NCBI RefSeq assembly: GCF_904426505.1
Contig: NZ_CAJGBN010000010.1
Location: 1-64,000 of the forward strand
Direction: 5' to 3'
Length of the DNA: 64,000 bases
Origin: Rubrivivax sp. A210
GTDB taxonomy: Bacteria > Pseudomonadota > Gammaproteobacteria > Burkholderiales > Burkholderiaceae_C
Under the pieces are notes generated by a model that did no database searches, was not told the DNA's origin, and saw only the letters and a list, made by a program, of their open reading frames with translations. Position 1 is the stretch's first letter. Every line of letters starts with the position of its first letter. The translations under genes were made by a program, and so were the position numbers. Below are positions 18,197 to 31,466 of the stretch, piece by piece.

Positions 18197-19006
18197 ATGT
18201 CGCTTGCCGATCTTGATCGCCGCCATCTGCTGGGGCTGGGCTTGGCCGCGCTGCTGGGCGCCTGCGCCAGCAAGCGCGCTGCGCCCGATCTGGTGGCGGC
18301 GCTGGCGCCCACCGGCCGGCTGCGCGCCTGCATCAACCTGGGCAACCCCATCCTGGCCCAGCGCGCCGCGGCCGATGCGCCGGTGGTCGGCGTCTCGGTG
18401 GACCTGGCCCGCGCACTGGCCGAGCGCCTGGGCCTGGAGGCCGATCTGCGCGTGGTCGATGCCGCGGCCAAGTCGGTGGCCCTGGTCAAGTCCGGCGAGG
18501 CCGATGTCGGCTTCTTCGCGGTCGACCCCCTGCGCGGCGAGGGCATACGCTTCACCGCGCCCTATGTGCAGATCGAGGGCGCCTATCTCGTGCGCCAGGC
18601 GTCTCCGTTCACCGACAACGCCCAGGTCGACAGTGCCGGCACCCGCATCATGGTCGGCCGCGGCAGCGCCTACGACCTCCATCTGGCGCGCACGCTGCGC
18701 CAGGCCAGGCTGATGCACGCGCCGACCTCGCCCACCGTGGTCGAGCGCTTTCTGGCCGAGGGTGCCGATGTTGCCGCCGGCGTCAAGCAGCAGCTGCAGG
18801 CCGACGCCGCGCGCCTGCCGGATCTGCGCCTGCTGCCCGGGCGCTTCATGTTGATCGAGCAGGCCATGGGCCTGCCGCTCACGCGCAGCGCGGCGGCGGC
18901 GCAGCTGCTGCGCGACTTCGTCGAGCAGGCCAAGGCCAGCGGCTTCGTTGCCGCGGCGCTGGCGAGGCATGGCATCCAGGGTGCGGTGGTGGCGCCGCCG
19001 GCCTGA
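18197..19006 (+). CDS. ABC-type periplasmic solute-binding lipoprotein (SBP_bac_3 family)
   Basis: A 269-residue protein. ATG 18197 was chosen because it starts a lipoprotein signal (HLLGLGLAALLGAC, Cys about 25). Body: LRACINLGNPIL, PVVGVSVDLARALAERLGLEADLRVVD, GEADVGFFAVDPLRGEGIRFTAPYV, the usual two-lobed amino-acid/opine-type binding fold. No permease or ATPase gene is next to it, so it either serves a remote transporter or works as a sensor/scavenger. The following gene, 44 bp downstream, is also a lipoprotein. Confidence 0.83.
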   Translation: MSLADLDRRHLLGLGLAALLGACASKRAAPDLVAALAPTGRLRACINLGNPILAQRAAADAPVVGVSVDLARALAERLGLEADLRVVDAAAKSVALVKSGEADVGFFAVDPLRGEGIRFTAPYVQIEGAYLVRQASPFTDNAQVDSAGTRIMVGRGSAYDLHLARTLRQARLMHAPTSPTVVERFLAEGADVAAGVKQQLQADAARLPDLRLLPGRFMLIEQAMGLPLTRSAAAAQLLRDFVEQAKASGFVAAALARHGIQGAVVAPPA

Positions 19007-19050
19007 AACCCATCGCCCGGGTGCGCCGGCGGCTGCACAATCCGCAGCGC

Positions 19051-19965
19051 ATGTTGCGCCCGATTTCACTCCTCGCCACCGCCCTGGCTTCCGCGTTGCT
19101 GGGCAGCTTGCTGGGCGCCTGCGCCACGCGCTCCGCCCAGGTTCAGCCCGTGGCCGCCAGTGCCGCCGAGTTCGCCGCCTGGGATTGCCCGCGCATCGAT
19201 GGCGAGCTTGATCGCGTGCAACAGCGTGCGGCCGAACTGGCCTGGGCCGTGGATGAGCGTGCCGGCAACAACATCGCCGCGCTGGGCCTGGGCGTGATGG
19301 TGTTCTGGCCGGCGCTGATCGCGATGCGGCCCGACGGGCTGGAAGCGGCCGACCTGGCACGCCTGAAGGGCCGCGACGAGGCGTTGCGCGGCGTCGCGCG
19401 TGACAAGGCCTGCCCGCCGGCGGGCGCGGAGCTGCCGGCGGCGCGTGCCGCGGCGCTGCCGGTGGCGCCGGGCGAACGCCTGGTCTATGAAGAGCGCGGC
19501 ACGCCGCGCCAGCCCCCCACGCAGGTGGCAATGCGCCTGAGCGCGCTGCGCCGCGGCGAAATCGAGTACGAGGCCGGTGCCAGCCAGCCGCTGCGCCACG
19601 ACCTCGCCGGCAATGTCGTCGCGGCACCTCCAGGCACCCTGTGGTGGCCGCATCTGCTGCGCGCCGGGATGGCGCTGGGCCAGATCACTGGCGGCGACAT
19701 GCTGGTCGCCGGCGATCCGCTGGCGCGCGCCCGCCTGCGCGGCCAGGTGGTTGCGGCTGGCCCGCAGACGGTGGCCAGCCGCCGCTTCCAGGTGGTGGTG
19801 GTCGAGCTCTATGGGGACGCGAGCCAGGGTGACGAATCGACGCGCGTCGACGGCGTCATCGTCATCGACAGCGCCAGTGGCGTGTTGCTGCGGCTTGACC
19901 TGCGCAGCGCCCACAAGGCCTTCAACCTGCAGCGGCGGCTGGTGAGCGTCGAGCCGGCACCTTGA
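19051..19965 (+). CDS. Conserved hypothetical lipoprotein
   Basis: A 304-residue protein with lipobox LLGSLLGAC (Cys about 23); ATG 19051 gives the proper signal sequence, while an in-frame GTG 30 bp earlier does not. Residues about 60-85 carry IAALGLGVMVFWPALIAMRP, a short hydrophobic hairpin seen in small lipoproteins of this type. The rest is a beta-rich domain (about 140-300) with repeated VYEERGTP, GGDMLVAGDPL and VDGVIVIDSASGVLLRLDL, perhaps an envelope accessory domain. I cannot name the family. It may be co-transcribed with the binding protein before it. Confidence 0.72.
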   Translation: MLRPISLLATALASALLGSLLGACATRSAQVQPVAASAAEFAAWDCPRIDGELDRVQQRAAELAWAVDERAGNNIAALGLGVMVFWPALIAMRPDGLEAADLARLKGRDEALRGVARDKACPPAGAELPAARAAALPVAPGERLVYEERGTPRQPPTQVAMRLSALRRGEIEYEAGASQPLRHDLAGNVVAAPPGTLWWPHLLRAGMALGQITGGDMLVAGDPLARARLRGQVVAAGPQTVASRRFQVVVVELYGDASQGDESTRVDGVIVIDSASGVLLRLDLRSAHKAFNLQRRLVSVEPAP

Positions 19966-20069
19966 ATGGCGGCCGTTGGCGGCGACACAAAGCTTTACAG
20001 GCCGCGCACAGCGCCGCTACAGCGGGCGCCCACCATGCAAGGCATCGCAACCGGAACCAGGAATCCATC

Positions 20070-20645
20070 ATGATGAATTCGACCCCCCGCAGTCTCGCGC
20101 ACCTTGCCACGCCCGGGCGTGCCCTGCTGGCCACGCTGGCGCTGGCGCTTGCCGCCGGTGTGGTGCAGACCTCCAACGCCGCCGGCCCGGACGGCCCCGG
20201 TGCCGGCGGCATGCGCCACGAGATGATGGGCGGCCACGGCGGCATGGGCCATATGGGCGGCATGGGCGGCATGGGCGCCATGCACGAAGGCCGCGGCATG
20301 GACCGCATGCTCGCCGCCGTCAAGGCCACGCCCGAGCAGCGCACCCAGCTCAAGCCCATCGCCGAAGCCCTGCGGGCCGACATGAAGGCGCTGCACGAAT
20401 CCGGCGCCAAGCTGCACGAGCAGGGCGCGGCGCTCTTCACCCAGCCCACGGTGGACGCGAACGCGGTCGAAGTCCATCGGCAGCAGATGCTGGCCCACCA
20501 TGACCAGGTCAGCAAGCGCATGTCGCAGGCCATGATCGACATGAGTCGCGTGCTCACGCCCGAGCAGCGCAAGACCCTGGCCGACCGCATGAGCATGCGG
20601 CGCGAGATGATGCAGCACCGCCACGGCGGCGCCGCCAAGTCCTGA
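20070..20645 (+). CDS. Spy/CpxP-like periplasmic protein (LTxxQ motif), Met/His/Gly-rich
   Basis: A 191-residue exported protein. ATG 20070 follows an AGGA site; an ATG directly behind it is an alternative. The signal region ends near residue 38 (SNAAG). Residues 48-80 are an unusual Met/Gly/His tract (HEMMGGHGGMGHMGGMGGMG) suited to binding copper or other soft metals. The remainder is the helical cradle of Spy/CpxP proteins, with ATPEQRTQLKPIAEAL and VLTPEQRKTLADRM as the two LTxxQ-like motifs. Relatives are envelope-stress chaperones and feedback inhibitors of CpxA-type kinases. It lies 75 bp ahead of an OmpR-type regulator and a histidine kinase, so it is probably their target or modulator. 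Confidence 0.85.
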   Translation: MMNSTPRSLAHLATPGRALLATLALALAAGVVQTSNAAGPDGPGAGGMRHEMMGGHGGMGHMGGMGGMGAMHEGRGMDRMLAAVKATPEQRTQLKPIAEALRADMKALHESGAKLHEQGAALFTQPTVDANAVEVHRQQMLAHHDQVSKRMSQAMIDMSRVLTPEQRKTLADRMSMRREMMQHRHGGAAKS

Positions 20646-20720
20646 CCCCGTCCGCCTGAACCTGTCCCCCACCAGGCAGCGGCTGGCGCGCATGGCCGGC
20701 CCTGCCCAGACTGGTCTGCC

Positions 20721-21428
20721 GTGCCCCAACAACGCCTGCTGCTCATCGACGACGATCTGCGCCTCACCGACATGGTGGGCGGCTACCTGCGCCACAACGG
20801 CTTCGAGGTCGACACTGCGGGCTCTCTGGCCGCCGGCCGCGACCGCATCCGCCAGGCCGCCTACGACGCGCTGCTGCTCGACCTGATGCTGCCCGATGGC
20901 GACGGCCTGGATTTCACGCGCGAACTGCGCGCGCAGCCGCGCACGCGGCGGCTGCCGCTCTTGATGCTCACCGCCCGCGGCGAGCCCACCGACCGCATCG
21001 TGGGCCTGGAGATCGGCGCCGACGACTACCTGCCCAAGCCCTTCGAGCCGCGCGAGCTGCTGGCGCGCGTGAAGGCCTTGCTGCGCCGCGCCGCGCCCGA
21101 CACCGGCGACGATGAGGTCCTGGTCTTCGGCCGCCTCGAAGTCGACCTCGGCGCACGCCAGGCGCGGCTGGACGGCCAGCCCTGCGATCTCACCAGCCAC
21201 CAGTTCGAGTTGCTCATGGTGCTGGCGCGCAGCCCTGGCCGGGTGCTCACGCGCGACCAGATCATGGATGCGCTCAAGGGCCACCCGCTCGAGGCCTTCG
21301 ACCGCAGCATCGACGTCCACATCTCGCGCATACGCTCGGTGATCGAGGACGACCCCAAGGCGCCCAAGCGCGTGCTCACGGTGCGCGGGGCCGGCTACGT
21401 CTTCGCGAAGAAGCAGGACGCTGAATAG
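20721..21428 (+). CDS. OmpR/PhoB-family response regulator (CpxR/RstA-like)
   Basis: A 235-residue regulator with a GTG start. Receiver domain 1-118: acidic pocket IDDD (9-12), phospho-acceptor D54 in LLLDLMLPDG, conserved T84 and K106 (LPKPFEP). C-terminal winged-helix DNA-binding domain (about 130-230): LTSHQFELLMVLARSPGRVLTRDQ and RSIDVHISRIRSVIEDDP, ending VRGAGYVFAKK. It pairs with the kinase starting 8 bp after its stop. The Spy-like gene upstream suggests an envelope-stress or metal-stress role. Confidence 0.92.
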   Translation: MPQQRLLLIDDDLRLTDMVGGYLRHNGFEVDTAGSLAAGRDRIRQAAYDALLLDLMLPDGDGLDFTRELRAQPRTRRLPLLMLTARGEPTDRIVGLEIGADDYLPKPFEPRELLARVKALLRRAAPDTGDDEVLVFGRLEVDLGARQARLDGQPCDLTSHQFELLMVLARSPGRVLTRDQIMDALKGHPLEAFDRSIDVHISRIRSVIEDDPKAPKRVLTVRGAGYVFAKKQDAE

Positions 21429-21435
21429 AGCTTCC

Positions 21436-22764
21436 ATGCGCTCCCTCTACCTGCGCATCTACCTCACGGTGGTGGCCGCGCTGGCGCTGTTCGCGCTGGT
21501 CTCGGGCTGGATCGTGCGCAGCCATCTCGAAGACCAGCGCAGCCGCGTCGAGGGCGAGATGCGCGAACGCGTCGAGGCCTGGGGTGACCTGATCGAGCGC
21601 TCACTGCCGCCGGCCGGGGCTTCGGCCGAGCAGCAGGTCGAGGCCTTGCGCGATTGGTCGCAGCGCCTGCGTCTGCCGATGGCGCTGGACGATGCCGCGG
21701 GCCGGCGCCTGGGGGCATCGGAGTCCTTTGCGCGGCGCGAGCTTGATCAGCCGGGCGGGCCGCCGCGGGTGCAACCGATACGCTTCGGGGACGGTCGCAC
21801 GCTGTGGGTGCCGCGGCACAACCCACGCCGCATGCCGCCACACATGCGCCCACCCGAATTGCGCCCGCCCTGGCTGGGCCCGGCGGGCTGGCCCGACGGC
21901 CTGGGCCTGGCCGTGCTGCTGCTGGTGCTGTTCGCGGCCGTGGCCGGTGGCGCCTGGCCGGTGGTGCGGCGGCTGACGCGGCGGCTCGAATCGCTCAAGC
22001 AGGGCGTGGAGGCCTTCGGCGCCGGTGACCTGCGCCGGCGCGTGGCCGAGGACGGCCAGGACGAGGTGGCCGCGGTGGGCGCCAGCTTCAACCGCGCCGC
22101 CGCGCGCATCGAGACGCTGCTGCGTTCGCACCAGAGCCTGCTGGCCAATGCCAGCCACGAGCTGCGCTCGCCGCTGGCGAGGCTGAAGATGGCGGTGGCG
22201 ATGGTGGAAGACGCTGCGCCGGCCCAGCGCGCGGCGCTGCGGCAGGAGATCGCCACCAATATCCGCGAGCTTGATGCACTGGTCGAAGAGATCCTGCTCT
22301 CAGGCCGGCTCGATGCCGCATCGGGCCTGGATCAGCGCTTGCCCGTCGATCTGCTGGCGCTGGCCGCCGAAGAGGCGGCGCGCGTAGGCGGCAGCGTACA
22401 GGGCGAGGATCTGCAAGTGCCAGGCGACGAGCGTCTGCTGCGGCGCGCGCTGCGCAATCTGCTGGAAAACGCCCGCCGCTACGGCGGCGGCGAGGTCGAG
22501 GCCGAGATCGCGCGGCGCGGCGACCGTGTCGAGGTGCGCGTGCTCGACCGCGGGCCCGGCGTGCCCGAGGCCTGGCGCGAGCGCGTCTTCGAGGCCTTCT
22601 TCCGCCTGCCCGGCCATGCCGAGCGCGAGGGTGGCGTGGGCCTGGGCCTGTCGCTGGTGCGCCAGATCGCCGAGCGCCATGGCGGCAGCGTGGTCTGCGA
22701 GGCCCGCGAAGGCGGTGGCAGCTGCTTCGTGCTGAGCTTGCCGGCCGAGGCGGGCCCCCCATGA
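21436..22764 (+). CDS. Membrane sensor histidine kinase (CpxA/RstB-like)
   Basis: A 442-residue kinase. Membrane helix at 7-28, a short periplasmic sensor (30-150) unusually rich in Pro, Arg and Met (PRRMPPHMRPPELRPPW), second helix at 155-175, HAMP (178-228), dimerisation box NASHELRSPLARLK with phospho-acceptor H241, and an HATPase domain with N-box LLENARRYG, DRGPGVPE and GGVGLGLSLVRQIAERHGG. The Pro/Met-rich sensor region next to a Met-rich Spy-like protein would fit metal sensing, which is inference. The stop lies just before a strong hairpin. Confidence 0.92.
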   Translation: MRSLYLRIYLTVVAALALFALVSGWIVRSHLEDQRSRVEGEMRERVEAWGDLIERSLPPAGASAEQQVEALRDWSQRLRLPMALDDAAGRRLGASESFARRELDQPGGPPRVQPIRFGDGRTLWVPRHNPRRMPPHMRPPELRPPWLGPAGWPDGLGLAVLLLVLFAAVAGGAWPVVRRLTRRLESLKQGVEAFGAGDLRRRVAEDGQDEVAAVGASFNRAAARIETLLRSHQSLLANASHELRSPLARLKMAVAMVEDAAPAQRAALRQEIATNIRELDALVEEILLSGRLDAASGLDQRLPVDLLALAAEEAARVGGSVQGEDLQVPGDERLLRRALRNLLENARRYGGGEVEAEIARRGDRVEVRVLDRGPGVPEAWRERVFEAFFRLPGHAEREGGVGLGLSLVRQIAERHGGSVVCEAREGGGSCFVLSLPAEAGPP

Positions 22765-22766
22765 AA

Positions 22767-22836
22767 ACGACCCCCGCGGCGGGCGCCGCGGGGGTCGTCG
22801 GGGTCAGCGGTCAATGGGGTGCGGCTTGCACCCCAT
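22767..22836. terminator. Double hairpin between convergent kinase and glpV genes (bidirectional terminator)
   Basis: First hairpin: 22767-22779 pairs perfectly with 22786-22798 (13 bp, 6-base loop). Read leftward it is followed by TTTT, giving an intrinsic terminator for the glycerol operon. Second hairpin: 22814-22822 with 22828-22836 (9 bp, 5-base loop) has no T-run. Together they occupy the gap between the convergent stops at 22764 and 22843. Confidence 0.8.
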
Positions 22837-22842
22837 GCCTCA

Positions 22843-24576
<1,734 letters not shown>

Positions 24577-24665
24577 TTCCAGTCTCCTCAGGAGGCACTT
24601 CCCGTTCAATTGATGCGACGCCGGCCGGGAAGCATTGGCCGGGGCGCTTTCTCTATCGTAAAGGC

Positions 24666-24974
24666 TCAGCCGCGGCGCATCACCAGGGCCAGCAGCGCCA
24701 TCGAGGCAACGAAGCTGAACCAGATCGAAGGCTCGGCCTCGAGGCCGAACCATTCGATCATCTTCTCGCTCACCGCAACGAAGGCCAGGTTGACATAGGC
24801 CGCGGAAAGCAGGCCTATGAAGAGGCGGTCGCCGCGCGTGGTGACGATGGGCAGGAAGCCCTTGCGCGCCACGGTGGGTGACTTGATTTCCCACACCGTC
24901 ATCACGCCCAGCATCAGCACGATGCAGCAGAAGAACACCGCCACCGGCAGCGTCCAGGCCATCCATTCAAACAT
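24666..24974 (-). CDS. glpU: DUF2160 small membrane protein of the glycerol transporter
   Basis: A 102-residue protein with three predicted membrane helices (about 6-27, 50-68, 83-99). It starts MFEWMAWTLPVAVFFCCIVLML and ends with a basic MRRG. This family (DUF2160) is found in glp ABC clusters between the permease and binding-protein genes, where it is called GlpU; its job is unknown, perhaps an accessory permease subunit. The ATG lies directly against a C/G-rich palindromic element, and the run of G before it serves as the only ribosome site. Confidence 0.87.
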   Translation of the reverse strand: MFEWMAWTLPVAVFFCCIVLMLGVMTVWEIKSPTVARKGFLPIVTTRGDRLFIGLLSAAYVNLAFVAVSEKMIEWFGLEAEPSIWFSFVASMALLALVMRRG

Positions 24975-25062
24975 GGCCCCCCCCCGAAGCGGCCTGCGGC
25001 CGCCTCCCCCCCAGGGGGGCGCCGCCAGCGGCCTGGCAGAGCCAGTTCCGCGGTGGCCGCTT
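24975..25062. repeat. REP-like palindromic intergenic element inside the glp operon
   Basis: Nested GC palindromes: GCGGCCTGCGGCCGC (24990-25004) and a CCCCCC..GGGGGG hairpin (about 25006-25019), followed by GCGCCGCCAGCGGCC. The layout resembles dispersed REP-type repeats that I recall in Burkholderiales intergenic regions. It separates the GlpQ permease from glpU and is the only such copy I noticed in the window. Confidence 0.5.
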
Positions 25063-25107
25063 GATGAAGACGTTCGAGTCGGTACTCATTGCAGTTCCTT
25101 CCGGTCT

Positions 25108-25909
25108 TCAGACTCGGCCCATCGCGAAGCCCTTGGCGATGTAGTTGCGCACGAACCAGATCACGATGGCGCCGGGGACTATGGTCAGCACGCCGGCAGC
25201 GGCCAGCACGCCCCAGTCCATGCCCGAGGCCGAGACGGTGCGCGTCATCGTCGCGACGATGGGCTTGGCGTCGACGCTGGTGAGCGTGCGCGCCATCAGC
25301 AGTTCGACCCAGCTGAACATGAAGCAGAAGAAGGCCGCCACGCCGACGCCGGCCTTGATGAGGGGGATGAAGATGGTGAGGAAGAAGCGCGGGAAAGAGT
25401 AGCCGTCGATGTAGGCGGTCTCGTCGATCTCGCGCGGGATGCCGCTCATGAAGCCTTCCAGGATCCACACCGCCAGCGGCACGTTGAACAGCAGGTGGGC
25501 CAGGGCCACCGCGATGTGCGTGTCCATCAGGCCCAGCGTGGTGTAGAGCTGGAAGAAGGGCAGCAAAAAGACGGCCGGCGGCGTCATGCGGTTGGTCAGC
25601 AGCCAGAAGAAGACGTGCTTGTCGCCGAGAAAGCTGTAGCGGCTGAAGGCATAGGCCGCGGGCAGGGCCACCACCAGCGAGATCACGGTGTTGATGGCGA
25701 CGTAGATCATCGAGTTGATGTAGCCCGAGTACCACGAGACGTCGGTGAAGATGGTCTTGTAGTGCTCGATCGTGAAGTTCTTGGGCCACAGGCTGAAGGC
25801 CGAGAGGATTTCCTCGTTGGTGCGGAAGGACATGTTGACCATCCAGTACACCGGCAAGATGGCGAACACCAGGTACAGCAGCAGGAAGATGCTGCGTTTC
25901 TTGAACCGC

Positions 25910-25917
<8 letters not shown>
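25108..25917 (-). CDS. glpQ: Glycerol ABC transporter permease (GlpQ-type)
   Basis: A 269-residue inner-membrane permease of the MalG-like family with six hydrophobic segments, the first at 10-30 (SIFLLLYLVFAILPVYW). The cytoplasmic EAA loop that contacts the ATPases reads EIDETAYIDGYSFPRFFLTIFIPL (about 160-183). It starts within the last codons of glpP (8 bp overlap), which fixes the start and implies translational coupling. The name follows the rhizobial glpSTPQUV scheme and is not the glycerophosphodiesterase glpQ, a homologue of which also occurs in this window at 46399. Confidence 0.9.
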
Positions 25918-27888
<1,971 letters not shown>

Positions 27889-27889
27889 G

Positions 27890-28983
<1,094 letters not shown>

Positions 28984-28993
<10 letters not shown>

Positions 28994-30576
28994 GTCGTCT
29001 CCTTGGAGGCCGCCGCGGCGCTGGCGGCCTCGGGCCAGTGGCTGCGGCACCAGTCGGCCACGCGCGCACGCGCGGCGGCGTCCATGTGCAGGCCCAGCTT
29101 GCTGCGGCGCCAAAGCACGTCGTCGGTGCTGCGCGCCCATTCATGCGCGTGCAGATAGTTGAGTTCGGCTTCGAAGAGGCCGGGGGCGACCTCGGCACCG
29201 AGGGTGCCGGCAGGCCCGGCGTCCAGCACCAGGCTCACGCGGCCCCCGTAGGCGCGCGCCAGGCGTCGCACCAGCGCCTCAGGCAGCGCCGGGTGCTTCT
29301 TCGTCAACGCCTGCACGAAGCGCTCGAAGTCGGTGTCGGGACGCTGGGGCGGCCCTATCCAGGCCGAGAGGTCGCCGCCGGGCAGGAAGGTGCCCTCGGT
29401 CCAGGCGCCCTTGGCCACCGCCAGCGGCGGCGAGAGGCGGTCGGCCGCTTCCTCGGCGAGCTTGCGGAAGGTGGTGATCTTGCCGCCGAAGACGCTGAGC
29501 AGCGGCGCCGCCGAGGTGTCGAGTTCCAGCGAGTAGTCGCGCGTTACGGCGGCCGGGTTGCCCGATTCGTCATCGATCAGCGGGCGCACGCCGGAGTAGG
29601 ACCAGTGCACGTCGGCGCGCCGCACCGGGCGCTCGAAATAGCGGCTGGCCTGCTCGCAGAGGTAGACGATCTCTTCCTCGTCGATCTTGGCGTCGCCGAT
29701 GGGGCCGCGGTACTCGACATCGGTGGTGCCGATGAGCGTGAACGCGCCCTCGTAGGGGATGGCGAAGATGATGCGCTTGTCGGGGTTCTGGAAGATGTAG
29801 GCGTGGTCGTGCTCGAACATGCGTGGCACGACGATGTGGCTGCCCTTGACCAGGCGCAGCGCGCGTGTCTTGGGTGCGTGGGCGTGCTCGGCCAGGAACT
29901 GCGCCGCCCAGGGGCCGGCCGCGTTGACCAGTGCCCGCGCGGTCAGCCGCCGCGTCGCGCCGCCGGCTTCGCGCAGCGTCAACTGCCACTGCGTGGCCTC
30001 GCGTTTGGCATCGATGCAGGCGCAGCGCGTCAGCACGGTGGCGCCGCGCGCCGCGGCGTCCAAGGCGTTCAGCACCACCAGGCGGGCGTCGTCGACCCAG
30101 CCGTCTGAATACACGAAGCCGCGGCTGAAGCGCCGCTGCAGCGGCTTGCCGGCCGCATGGCTGCGCAGATCGATGCTGCCCGAACCCGGCAGCACCTCGC
30201 GCCGCGCCAGGTGGTCGTACATAAAGAGGCCGATGCGGATCATCCAGGCCGGCCGCATGCCGGGGTCGTGAGGCATCACGAAGCGCAGCGGCCACATGAT
30301 GTGGGGCGCGCTCTTGAGCAGCACCTCGCGCTCGGCCAGCGACTTGCGCACGAGGCCGAACTCGTAGTACTCCAGGTAGCGCAGGCCGCCGTGGATGAGC
30401 TTGGTGGAGGCGCCCGAGGTGTGGGAGGCGAGGTCGTCCTTCTCGCACAGCACCACGCGCAGGCCGCGGCCGGCGAGGTCGCGTGCGATGCCGGCACCGT
30501 TGATGCCACCGCCCACCACCAGCACGTCACAGTGCGCGGGGGGCTCGGGGCTGGGGCGGGGCTCGGTCATGGGCAT
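28984..30576 (-). CDS. glpD: Aerobic glycerol-3-phosphate dehydrogenase
   Basis: A 530-residue FAD enzyme oxidising sn-glycerol-3-phosphate to dihydroxyacetone phosphate and feeding electrons to quinones at the inner membrane. FAD-binding GGGINGAGIARDLAGRG (22-38), then TSGASTKLIHGGLRYLE, a family signature; also LSVFGGKITTFRKLAEEAAD and the DAO C-terminal domain ending with LHAHEWARSTDDVLWRRSK. The start is ATG 30576 or 30570. It is the first gene of the leftward glp operon and overlaps glpS. Confidence 0.95.
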
Positions 30577-30698
30577 GCAGGCGTCGCGGTGGGCCGGGGC
30601 TGTTTTCGTTCCGGAGCGATTCTGTTCGTTTGATGTTCCTTTTATATCGGTAACTACCCTAGTTTGCACTGTTGCGTGTTCGTTTAGATTCGCTTGCC
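30577..30698. promoter_or_regulatory. Divergent glpD/glpR control region with repeated TGTTCGTTT (probable GlpR operators)
   Basis: An AT-rich 122 bp gap in a GC-rich region. TGTTCGTTT occurs at 30623-30631 and 30677-30685 (54 bp apart, about five helical turns), with a related TGTTTTCGTT at 30601-30610. On the minus strand TATAAA (30646-30641) is a good -10 for glpD, placing the start near 30634, so the 30623 copy would overlap +1 to +12. No convincing -35 is visible. DeoR-family GlpR proteins bind TTCG-containing repeats, which fits autoregulation and control of both operons. Confidence 0.6.
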
Positions 30699-31466
30699 AT
30701 GAATCCCAGCCCGCGCCAGTTGCAGCTGCTCGACGCCGTGCGCCGCCTCAACAGCGTCTCGGTGGAGGCCCTGGCCGAGCAGTTCGGCGTCACCTTGCAG
30801 ACGGTGAGGCGCGATGTGCGCCTGCTTTCGGATGCCGGCCTGCTGGCGCGCTTTCACGGCGGCGTGCGCGTGCCCAGCTCGACCATCGAGAACATCGCCT
30901 ACCGCCAGCGCCAGCAGCTCAACGACGAGCCCAAGCGCCGCATCGCCCGCGCGGTGGCGGCCGAGGTGCCCAACGACTGCTCGCTCATCATCAACATCGG
31001 CACCACCACCGAGGCCATCGCACGCGAGCTGCTGGGCCACAAGGGCCTGCGTGTCATCACCAACAACCTCAATGTGGCGGCCATCCTCTCGGACAACCCC
31101 GACTGCGAGGTCATCGTCGCCGGCGGCGTGGTGCGCTCGCGCGACCGCGGCATCGTCGGCGAGGTCACGGTCGACTTCATCCAGCAGTTCAAGGTCGACA
31201 TCGGCCTCATCGGCGTCTCGGCCATCGAAGCCGATGGCACGCTGCGCGACTTCGATTACCGCGAGGTCAAGGTGGCGCGCGCCATCATCGGCCACTCGCG
31301 CGTGATCTGGATGGCAGCCGACCACAGCAAGTTCAACCGGCCGGCGATGGTGGAACTGGGCCGGCTGGACCAGGTTGACATGCTGTTCACCGACCAGGCC
31401 CCGCCCGAGCCCTTTCCTGCCATGCTCGCCGACGCCGGCGTCACGTTGAAGGTGTGCAACCCATGA
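30699..31466 (+). CDS. glpR: DeoR-family glycerol-3-phosphate regulon repressor
   Basis: 255 residues. The N-terminal helix-turn-helix (about 18-45: [25 protein letters not shown]) is followed by the GlpR-type [11 protein letters not shown], then the sugar-phosphate-sensing domain ([63 protein letters not shown]). It represses glycerol genes in the absence of glycerol-3-phosphate. ATG 30699 fits the family N-terminus. It is divergent from glpD and overlaps glpK by 4 bp (ATGA), so repressor and kinase are made together. Confidence 0.94.
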   Translation: MNPSPRQLQLLDAVRRLNSVSVEALAEQFGVTLQTVRRDVRLLSDAGLLARFHGGVRVPSSTIENIAYRQRQQLNDEPKRRIARAVAAEVPNDCSLIINIGTTTEAIARELLGHKGLRVITNNLNVAAILSDNPDCEVIVAGGVVRSRDRGIVGEVTVDFIQQFKVDIGLIGVSAIEADGTLRDFDYREVKVARAIIGHSRVIWMAADHSKFNRPAMVELGRLDQVDMLFTDQAPPEPFPAMLADAGVTLKVCNP

